A stretch of 5,488 nt of DNA from the NCBI RefSeq assembly GCF_003463825.1, contig NZ_QSDY01000093.1, forward strand, positions 1 through 5,488. Direction: 5' to 3'. The notes under the pieces are model-generated. The model was not told the DNA's origin, made no database searches, and worked only from the letters and a program-made list of their open reading frames with translations. Position numbers and translations under genes: made by a program. Of this stretch, positions 1 through 5,488 are shown piece by piece. Origin of the DNA: Veillonella sp. AM51-8BH. Lineage in GTDB: Bacteria > Bacillota > Negativicutes > Veillonellales > Veillonellaceae. Positions within the stretch are counted from its first letter, which is position 1, and each line of letters opens with the position of its first letter.

Positions 1-68
1 ATACAAATACTATTCTATCACTAAAATAAGACTAATACAAATACTATTCTATCACTAAAATAAGACTA
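1..68. repeat. Two perfect tandem copies of a 34-bp unit, possibly cut by the window edge
   Basis: Positions 1-34 and 35-68 are identical. The unit starts ATACAAATAC and ends AAGACTA, with no spacer between copies. The sequence diverges at 69 (GGATC). Because copy one begins at base 1 of the window, further copies may lie to the left. Stop codons occur in the frames inspected and 34 is not a multiple of three, so it is not a coding repeat. It lies about 70 bases downstream of the last gene of the operon. Confidence 0.92.
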
Positions 69-139
69 GGATCTTTTTCCATACAAAAGTACGTATATCT
101 TATTAAATTTTATTATCCAAACTTTAATACTACTTCTGA
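69..139. other. Short AT-rich 3' flank of the operon without a clear terminator
   Basis: The 71 bases between the tandem repeat and the stop codon of the helicase-nuclease hold no recognisable GC-rich hairpin followed by a T run on the minus strand. Transcription may end further left, outside the window, or at a weak or factor-dependent site. Confidence 0.5.
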
Positions 140-3079
140 TTATTTATCCAATTGCAAGAACCCTTGGAAAAATGCACCAGGAAACTGAAATCTTTTATCA
201 ATACCAGAAAAAGAAATAATGATAAGGTTCCTATCAATTTTCTTAATTATTCCTAGCCCAAATGCTTTATGAGAAACAGTTTTACCCACACAAACATTAG
301 AAAGATCAACTTTTATTTTATTTTTTTCTTTGCTAGTAATTGCAGAAGGTACTGGAGGTATATAGGAAGGTCGATATGTAGCCATACCTCGATAACTGTT
401 CCGTTCACCTGCTAACTTACTCGGTTTTGCATAATCTTTAATGTAATTTTCAGCAACTAATCGTGGGCCCTCTCTCTCAGCAAGGATTTCTCTATTCACT
501 ATTGTGAAGCGAGATGAAGTATCACTAATACTATTCCGATCAACCTTCATAGATGTTGCAACCTGACCTGCCATCGCATCATAATCAGCACGACTAATAA
601 CTGTACTATAAAGCCCCACATTTTCACCAATATGCTTATCAATACCTGTATAGATTAAGCTTGCATCTTCATATCGTTTAAACTTATAAACCGCATCATT
701 CATCAAAGACTCATTAAATACATTTAAAGATACTAGCAACTCAAAATCCTTAACCTCTAGACCTGTAACTTTCTTAAAAAGTTCTGGTTCTAACTGGGTT
801 ATAACATCCTGTAAACTATATTCACGGTAATCTGTCAAATACATAAAAACGGGAACACGAGTTGCAAATTTAATTAACTTTTCCTGAATCATCTTACGTT
901 TGGATTTATATTCCTTCTCGGCTTCGGTCATTTCTTTCTTCTGTTTTGGTGTGAGCCTTTCATTGTCCCGTTTAACCTTTTTTACTGCATTTGATTTATT
1001 AATAATCGTTTCAATATCTGAGTTTAAGCTTCTAAAACCTTCAATGCGCATAAGCGCGGCCATTGCTCTCTCATTTTGTAGCAAACGAGCAAGAGTATCA
1101 TTATCAACATTGACAAGCAATGCACTTTCCCAACGTTTTGCAAGTAATGTAGCAGATGTACCAGCCATAGCCATGTCAAGAATCTCAGCGGCATTAACTT
1201 GACGCATAGCACTCCCATCATATGCCAATACCGGTAAGAAGTTTATAAATTCTCCGACCTTTTTTTCAGGATTACTTTCATGAACATTTAAACGACAAGA
1301 ATAGTCAGAAATTTGACGAAGCGCACGATCCAATGCGAAATCAAAAACATAACATTCCTGTTTAACAATTTCACGCCTACCATCATCCTTCAAAATTTCC
1401 CATGGGCTCTGAACTCTAAAAGCGGCTTGAAAATAAGTCTCTGGGCTAGAAAGGTTCCGAAGCATAAAAATACCAGTCCACGGCTTAATAGTAACACCAG
1501 TAGTTAATTTACCACAGGAAAGAGTAATGGTTTTTGTCTCTAATGGATTCCCCATAGAACGTCGAACCGGATTCAAAGCGGCAACACCAATTCCCGCCTG
1601 TGATCCAGCACAAATATTTACTTTATAATCATGGTAAAAACTATTTTGCTTCTGTTTTAATAAATTGGCCATCGCATAGCATGCTGCCACATTAGGCAAA
1701 AACCATAGAGTATGAGATAACACATTTAGAAGTCGTGTATCTGAGTAAGGCATTGGTGGTTTCTGAGCGCCAAGTTTTAATTCATCTACGCTAGTCTCCA
1801 AGTAAGAGCCACGAATTAAATCTAACCATTTCTGTACATAATCTTCATATTTAAAATGTGCGTCTAAACCTACGCCTTCAGTAGAAAAAAATGCATTTAA
1901 ATCAAATTCATCAAACTCGCCTTGTTTGGCTATACTCTGAATACTTTCAGGAATTTTATATGTAAGCATAACCATTCTCGGTAATGCAGAGTATGGATTT
2001 TCTCCTGGCCCATTCCATTCAATTTTAGCTCTTTGTTCATCAGAATAAGTCCAATTATAAATCTGTTCCTCAATAAATTCTCCAGAATTTAATGCTCTAA
2101 ACGGGGTACCTGAGAGATATAGATAATATGCTGTAGTTATAGGAAGCCAAGTTTCATTATAGGCATTACCTGCGTCATATTGTGAAAGATCATCTTCATA
2201 GATATCCTCATCCTGCTCAAAAAGCTTCTTTGCATTATCTGTCCATGCACCAAAATGATACTCGTCAAAAATAACGAGGTCCCAATTTGTAGTATGTACC
2301 CATTCATTATTGGACTTAATACCACCAGTTTCCCTGTTTACTCCAAGAAAATCTTGAAAAGAACCAAAACAAACTATAGGGCGAGACTTATCCGCTTGTT
2401 GATATTGTTGATCAGTGGATACTCCCCCTGAAGAAATAGGCCTAGAGATAAACTGCCATCCTTCAAAATCTACATGATTTAATAAATCCTCACGCCAGGC
2501 TGTTTGAACAGCCGGCTTAAACGTAAGAATCAAGATACGTTTCATTCCCATCTTTTTTGCAAGTTGATAAGCGGCAAAAGTCTTACCAAACCGCATTTTT
2601 GCATTCCATAGGAATTTTGGTGCTCTACTACTATCTTCCTCATAGGCCGATTTAAAATAATTTATCGTTATATCTACAGCTTCTTTTTGTTCTGGACGCA
2701 TCTTAAAGGTTTGGGTACGATTCTCAATATTCGATGAACCTGTGCGTACTGCAACAATAGCAGATTTAACATCATCTACAGTACATTTAAACCATTCTCC
2801 ACCCATGCTAATGATTTGTTTTTCTCGTAGTACTCGATGAACATCATGATCAGTAAAAAAACTACCATCTGAATACATTGCAGATTCACGTAAAACAATA
2901 CGATATGGCATACAACCATCAGGTCTCTTTATTGGATACTGTTGAGCCACCCGTTTCTCCACATTTATAGTAGTGTAGCCAACTTTTAATAGTCCCTTAT
3001 ACTGTGGATTAGTATCTTCATAAGCATAAATCATTGGACGTAAATCCGGCCTCTGTGGAAAAAGTTCTATCTCAGCCAT
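140..3079 (-). CDS. GIY-YIG/T5orf172-like nuclease fused to SF2 helicase (979 aa), probable restriction effector
   Basis: Probable ATP-driven DNA translocase and nuclease. Seen: residues 15-112 resemble the T5orf172/MUG113 branch of GIY-YIG, with IYAYED at 17-22, KVGYTT at 32-37, Arg43, DHDVH at 77-81 and GGEWFKC at 93-99. The SF2 helicase core follows: MRPEQKEAVD (127-136), Walker A MRFGKT (162-167), RILILTFKPAVQTAW (181-195), DEYH (272-275), LSGTPFRAL (322-330), CGKLTTGVTI (522-531) and the motif VI-like QAAFRVQSPW (551-560). A lysine/glutamate-rich, probably coiled-coil stretch spans about 694-738. The last 50 residues (931-977, VGKTVSHKAFGLGIIKKI onward) look like an SH3/Tudor-like module of the kind found at the ends of some bacterial helicases. 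No PD-(D/E)XK motif was found, so nuclease activity would have to come from the N-terminus. The start at 3079 is preferred over an ATG 24 bases upstream because GGAGGTGA lies 5 bases before it. It is the last gene of the operon. Family assignment is firm for the helicase and less certain for the nuclease. Confidence 0.88.
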   Translation of the reverse strand: MAEIELFPQRPDLRPMIYAYEDTNPQYKGLLKVGYTTINVEKRVAQQYPIKRPDGCMPYRIVLRESAMYSDGSFFTDHDVHRVLREKQIISMGGEWFKCTVDDVKSAIVAVRTGSSNIENRTQTFKMRPEQKEAVDITINYFKSAYEEDSSRAPKFLWNAKMRFGKTFAAYQLAKKMGMKRILILTFKPAVQTAWREDLLNHVDFEGWQFISRPISSGGVSTDQQYQQADKSRPIVCFGSFQDFLGVNRETGGIKSNNEWVHTTNWDLVIFDEYHFGAWTDNAKKLFEQDEDIYEDDLSQYDAGNAYNETWLPITTAYYLYLSGTPFRALNSGEFIEEQIYNWTYSDEQRAKIEWNGPGENPYSALPRMVMLTYKIPESIQSIAKQGEFDEFDLNAFFSTEGVGLDAHFKYEDYVQKWLDLIRGSYLETSVDELKLGAQKPPMPYSDTRLLNVLSHTLWFLPNVAACYAMANLLKQKQNSFYHDYKVNICAGSQAGIGVAALNPVRRSMGNPLETKTITLSCGKLTTGVTIKPWTGIFMLRNLSSPETYFQAAFRVQSPWEILKDDGRREIVKQECYVFDFALDRALRQISDYSCRLNVHESNPEKKVGEFINFLPVLAYDGSAMRQVNAAEILDMAMAGTSATLLAKRWESALLVNVDNDTLARLLQNERAMAALMRIEGFRSLNSDIETIINKSNAVKKVKRDNERLTPKQKKEMTEAEKEYKSKRKMIQEKLIKFATRVPVFMYLTDYREYSLQDVITQLEPELFKKVTGLEVKDFELLVSLNVFNESLMNDAVYKFKRYEDASLIYTGIDKHIGENVGLYSTVISRADYDAMAGQVATSMKVDRNSISDTSSRFTIVNREILAEREGPRLVAENYIKDYAKPSKLAGERNSYRGMATYRPSYIPPVPSAITSKEKNKIKVDLSNVCVGKTVSHKAFGLGIIKKIDRNLIIISFSGIDKRFQFPGAFFQGFLQLDK

Positions 3080-4601
3080 TATTCTCACCTCCAATTTCAC
3101 CAATCTTAGATTTTACATATTCAAACTCCTCATCTGAAATACCCCACATTTCACATAATTGAGCATCTGTATATGTACCTTCATATTTTTCTAAATCTGG
3201 AATGAAACAATAATTCTTTTTCGAAATATTCTGAGATACAACAGTTTGTAAGAGAAGAAATCTTACTATTTTTGTAAAAATATATGATTTATAGGAAAGT
3301 GCTTCAGCCTCGCTATCAAAGGCGCCAGCTACCAGCCAAGATTCAGAGCAAACCTCTCCTGGCTTTGCAATTCTAGTGTTCCCATCATAATAAAAAGCTA
3401 CTGGTTTTGAAAAATCGGTTTGCCCAGCTATAGGTGCTTTAGGAACCAGGAACTTCCATTTATTAATAATCCCAAACGGATCTCTCACATCATTTCGTCT
3501 TACATGTCGCAGACCAATTTTTTTTGTGAAGTAACAGGGAACACCAGTAGTTACAGGCGTATATGTCGTTGGGATTCCAAATGGTAACCTAGAGTATACA
3601 ACATCACTCAAATGTTTCTTATAATTCATGGAATTAACTTTTTTAACAATACTTATTGCTTGATTCGATCGAATAAACGTATCATATTCATCAAGTTCAC
3701 GAATTGCAGTATTACGAATACCACCACTAATATTTGTAACCTCACAACTCCCCGGATTATCACGATCCCATAAGAAAAAGCAAGCACCTCCCGCCAGATC
3801 TACTCCCGGAAATACTTCTTTAAAATTATCATAATCAACAAGCTTACGTATATGCTTATCTGAAAGCATTTCAGCACGGAACTCATCTAGTCCTTTTCCA
3901 CCAGCAAACCATCTTGATGGAATTATCATAGACATATATCGTGGCTGTAATTTTTTTGCTTGGGAAACAAAGAGTTGATAAATCGGCTTTGCACTTTTTC
4001 CCGTTCCACCGCCATCACTTAATTGATATGGTGGGTTACCTATAATCACATCAAATTTCATATTAAATATCCTCTCCGGTTTTATAGTATGAATCATTTC
4101 ATATGCATAAGTTTCTAAATCACCTGGACGATCATACTCTTTTTGGGGAGCACCACAAAATATGCATTTGCCGTATTCCCATCTATGCTGAAGAATTTTA
4201 TAACGTATATTACCATCAATATTATCAAAATTAACAACAGAATATTTACCATTTGCAAACTTAGAACAATACAGACTACGTCGGGAAAGATATGATGTTA
4301 GTTCTGTAATAGCTATACCAAAAAGTTGATACTTAAAAATATGCTCTGTTCTCTCTTTTAAATCAGGATATATTAACTCTAGCCCCTTAAGCAGTCTTTT
4401 AGCAATTTCACGCAAAAATACACCACTTTTACAAGCCGGATCAAGAAATGTAGTATGGGGATTACTAAATAGTTCCTGGGGCAACAAATCTAATATAGCA
4501 TTAGCTACTTCTGGAGGAGTAAATACTTCATCATTTGACAAATTTGCAATACAAGATAAAACATCTGGATTATACATATTATTGTATTGTTTGTTAACCA
4601 T
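3072..4601 (-). CDS. Eco57I-type N6-adenine DNA methyltransferase subunit (509 aa)
   Basis: Probably transfers a methyl group from SAM to adenine N6 in host DNA. Seen in order: motif X-like DEVFTPPEVANAILDLLP (24-41); motif I FLDPACKSGVFL (52-63); FGIAITELTS (94-103); a lone CxxC, KCIFCGA (145-151); catalytic motif IV in FDVIIGNPPYQLSDGGG, with NPPY at 189-192; and PSRWFAGGKGLDEF (228-241), typical of the Eco57I family. From about 290 to 460 the sequence is less conserved in type and is the likely target-recognition region, ending in SWLVAGAFDSEAEALSY (421-437). The C-terminus (468-500) resembles the short closing helix of type II/IIG methyltransferases. Odd: motif I has Lys where the first Gly of the GSG turn is expected. 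The start at 4601 is chosen over an ATG 69 bases upstream because AGGAGGG sits 9 bases before it, and the extra N-terminus would only be out-of-frame sequence of gene A. It overlaps gene A by 8 bp and the helicase-nuclease gene by 8 bp. No endonuclease domain is visible, so type IIG is unlikely. Confidence 0.9.
   Translation of the reverse strand: MVNKQYNNMYNPDVLSCIANLSNDEVFTPPEVANAILDLLPQELFSNPHTTFLDPACKSGVFLREIAKRLLKGLELIYPDLKERTEHIFKYQLFGIAITELTSYLSRRSLYCSKFANGKYSVVNFDNIDGNIRYKILQHRWEYGKCIFCGAPQKEYDRPGDLETYAYEMIHTIKPERIFNMKFDVIIGNPPYQLSDGGGTGKSAKPIYQLFVSQAKKLQPRYMSMIIPSRWFAGGKGLDEFRAEMLSDKHIRKLVDYDNFKEVFPGVDLAGGACFFLWDRDNPGSCEVTNISGGIRNTAIRELDEYDTFIRSNQAISIVKKVNSMNYKKHLSDVVYSRLPFGIPTTYTPVTTGVPCYFTKKIGLRHVRRNDVRDPFGIINKWKFLVPKAPIAGQTDFSKPVAFYYDGNTRIAKPGEVCSESWLVAGAFDSEAEALSYKSYIFTKIVRFLLLQTVVSQNISKKNYCFIPDLEKYEGTYTDAQLCEMWGISDEEFEYVKSKIGEIGGENNG
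3085..3092 (-). promoter_or_regulatory. Ribosome binding site of the helicase-nuclease (decides start 3079)
   Basis: GGAGGTGA, a near-perfect anti-16S complement, 5 bases before the ATG at 3079 and inside the last codons of the methyltransferase gene. It favours the MAEIELFPQ start over the ATG at 3103. Confidence 0.88.
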
Positions 4602-5316
4602 GTTCTTGAACCCTCCTATAATCTGCAACATAAGAAGTAACGAATTCACCCTCATCACAAAGATTTTCATCTACAATAGATAGTAAGTTCATCTGAGTAT
4701 ATTCATCTGCTCGCTTTTTCTTTTTGTTTAATGCGTTAGGCATATAATTCCCTGCTAACAACTTATCAAAGCGATAATCCTTACGTTGCATTATCGACCC
4801 CATTATAAACGTCCACTCTGAGAAAACAATAGGTTCATCAATTTCAATTCCATTCTCATCAACACACTTCATAGTTAATGCATTTCCACAAACAATATTA
4901 CGATCAAGAATAAATCTTACTGCTGCTTTACAATCCTCATTTATTTCATTATTACAGATATTTTCATATTCTTCATACCAAATATCATAGAGTCGATTTC
5001 GGCATGCGATCACATTATCAATCAATAAATCAACACCATATATACTTGCTACTGCAATTACAGATTGCTTCTCAAATTCAAGTGGTAATGGTTTTCTTTT
5101 TCGTGGAGGAATAGCTCGCTTCTTTGCCGCCTCTAACTTACGCCGTAAAATCTCGGCCATAAAATTTCCATCACCACATGCAGGTTCTAAGAATCGACTG
5201 TCCACACGTTCAGTCTCTTGTTTTACTAAATCTAACATTGCATTTACTTCACGGGTTGCAGTAAATACTTCCCCATGATCAGTAACTCGCTGTCTAGATT
5301 TTACTTGTTTTGCCAT
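4594..5316 (-). CDS. Short SAM-dependent DNA methyltransferase-like subunit (240 aa), no catalytic NPPY motif
   Basis: First gene of the operon. Seen: a motif X-like segment GEVFTATREVNAMLDLV at residues 15-31, then a strong SAM-binding motif I, FLEPACGDGNFM, at 42-53. A basic linker follows (about 65-77, KRAIPPRKRKP), then a Rossmann-like segment IYGVDLLIDNVIACRNRL at 92-109 and IVCGNALTM at 141-149. These match the N-terminal half of N6-adenine DNA methyltransferases of the Eco57I/type I M class. The D/N-P-P-Y/F catalytic motif IV is absent. In its place is IVFSEWTF (163-170) and a charged C-terminus with LNKKKKRADE (196-205). The protein is therefore too short to be a complete methyltransferase. 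The start at 5316 is preferred over an ATG 15 bases upstream because GGGGTG lies 5 bases before it. The TAA stop lies inside the start of the next gene. Inferred role: SAM-binding or structural partner of the downstream Eco57I-type subunit. It could instead be a degenerate regulatory subunit. Confidence 0.85.
   Translation of the reverse strand: MAKQVKSRQRVTDHGEVFTATREVNAMLDLVKQETERVDSRFLEPACGDGNFMAEILRRKLEAAKKRAIPPRKRKPLPLEFEKQSVIAVASIYGVDLLIDNVIACRNRLYDIWYEEYENICNNEINEDCKAAVRFILDRNIVCGNALTMKCVDENGIEIDEPIVFSEWTFIMGSIMQRKDYRFDKLLAGNYMPNALNKKKKRADEYTQMNLLSIVDENLCDEGEFVTSYVADYRRVQEHG
4611..4617 (-). promoter_or_regulatory. Ribosome binding site of the Eco57I-type methyltransferase (decides start 4601)
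   Basis: AGGAGGG, 9 bases before the ATG at 4601 and inside the last codons of gene A. It shows that the long reading frame starting at 4670 over-extends the protein by 23 residues. Confidence 0.85.
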
Positions 5317-5321
5317 AAACA

Positions 5322-5327
5322 CACCCC
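5322..5327 (-). promoter_or_regulatory. Ribosome binding site of gene A (decides start 5316)
   Basis: GGGGTG, 5 bases before the ATG at 5316. It favours the MAKQVKSRQ start over the in-frame ATG at 5331, whose upstream sequence has no comparable purine-rich site. It differs by one base from GGAGGTG-like sites. Confidence 0.6.
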
Positions 5328-5354
5328 ACATATACTCATTATTCTTTCATATAA

Positions 5355-5387
5355 TTAAGAATAAATTATCTTAACACTATTTATAGT
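5355..5387. promoter_or_regulatory. Two adjacent short dyads in the operon leader
   Basis: TTAAGA (5355-5360) and TCTTAA (5369-5374) form a perfect 6-bp inverted repeat with an 8-base spacer. Immediately beside it, ACTAT (5376-5380) and ATAGT (5383-5387) form a perfect 5-bp inverted repeat with a 2-base spacer. They lie between the candidate promoter and gene A, where an operator could sit. Short AT-rich dyads also arise by chance. Confidence 0.25.
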
Positions 5388-5399
5388 TTTATAATTAAC

Positions 5400-5427
5400 A
5401 GTATAAATCTATACCATCAAAGCACAA
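5400..5427 (-). promoter_or_regulatory. Possible operon promoter
   Basis: On the minus strand, TATACT (5405-5400) matches 5 of 6 bases of the -10 consensus. It lies 16 bases after TTGTGC (5427-5422), a weak -35. This would place the transcript start about 75 bases before gene A. The surrounding DNA is very AT-rich and offers other -10-like hexamers, so this is only the best candidate by eye. Confidence 0.3.
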
Positions 5428-5488
5428 AATATTGATCTAGAACAAATTTTTATGTAACTTTATATTAATTCGTTATAAATCTAAATTA

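Noticed and set aside
1..68. CRISPR array
   Set aside because: The 34-bp copies are directly adjacent with no spacers, no palindromic repeat structure, and no cas genes are present.
81..112. Possible third, decayed copy of the 34-bp repeat starting ATACAAA at 81
   Set aside because: Beyond the first seven bases the match is no better than expected for AT-rich DNA, and it is out of phase with the array.
321..327. T7 run (A7 on the coding strand) near the 3' end of the helicase-nuclease gene as a phase-variation tract
   Set aside because: Seven bases in a lysine-rich AT-rich stretch is ordinary, and a shift there would affect only the small C-terminal module.
900..1507. Open reading frames on the plus strand (900-1202 and 1313-1507)
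   Set aside because: They lie opposite the helicase-nuclease gene, lack convincing ribosome binding sites and give low-complexity Ser/Phe-rich protein typical of antisense frames.
1024..2325. Short minus-strand frames at 1024-1221 and 2137-2325
   Set aside because: They are alternative frames inside the helicase-nuclease gene, with no domain features or start signals.
4594..4670. A frameshift between gene A and gene B, once a single methyltransferase
   Set aside because: Each gene has its own motif X and motif I, and gene B has its own strong ribosome binding site and start. They are two separate genes rather than one broken one.
5332..5488. End of another gene or a small RNA upstream of the operon
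   Set aside because: I saw no convincing open frame in this very AT-rich DNA, and no stable structured RNA was recognisable by eye.

Overview
The window is AT-rich and holds one compact operon of three genes on the minus strand, read from right to left. The strong purine-rich ribosome binding sites (GGAGGTGA, AGGAGGG) and low G+C suggest a low-GC Bacillota or similar host. I cannot name a genus from this sequence.

Layout in order of transcription. Positions 5488-5317 are an AT-rich leader with a possible promoter and several short dyads. Gene A (5316-4594, 240 aa) is a short class I SAM-dependent methyltransferase-like protein. It has an intact SAM-binding motif (EPACGDGNF) but no NPPY-type catalytic motif. 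Gene B (4601-3072, 509 aa) is an Eco57I-type N6-adenine DNA methyltransferase. It has the catalytic NPPY motif and a long C-terminal part that probably recognises the target, but its SAM motif I is unusual (DPACKSGVF). Gene C (3079-140, 979 aa) is a large protein with an N-terminal GIY-YIG/T5orf172-like nuclease domain, a superfamily 2 helicase core (GKT, DEYH, SGTP, Q..FR) and a small SH3-like C-terminal module. Positions 139-1 are non-coding and contain two perfect tandem copies of a 34-bp unit that runs up to the window edge.

The three genes overlap by exactly 8 bp at both junctions (ATGGTTAA and ATGGCTGA). Each downstream gene has its ribosome binding site inside the end of the upstream gene, so they are almost certainly co-transcribed and translationally coupled. 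The ORFs as delimited by longest reading frame begin 5, 23 and 8 codons too early. The starts given here are chosen from ribosome binding sites.

Together the genes look like a restriction-modification or related anti-phage cassette. A and B would form a split (heteromeric) adenine methyltransferase that marks host DNA. C would be an ATP-dependent translocase/nuclease that acts on unmarked DNA. There is no separate specificity (HsdS-like) gene and no PD-(D/E)XK motif that I can see, so this is not a standard type I or III system. From memory, similar cassettes occur in other bacterial genomes under generic names ('Eco57I methylase', 'DEAD/DEAH helicase, GIY-YIG nuclease'), so the family is probably not new. 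The division of labour between A and B and the GIY-YIG-helicase effector seem poorly characterised and are the main points of interest.
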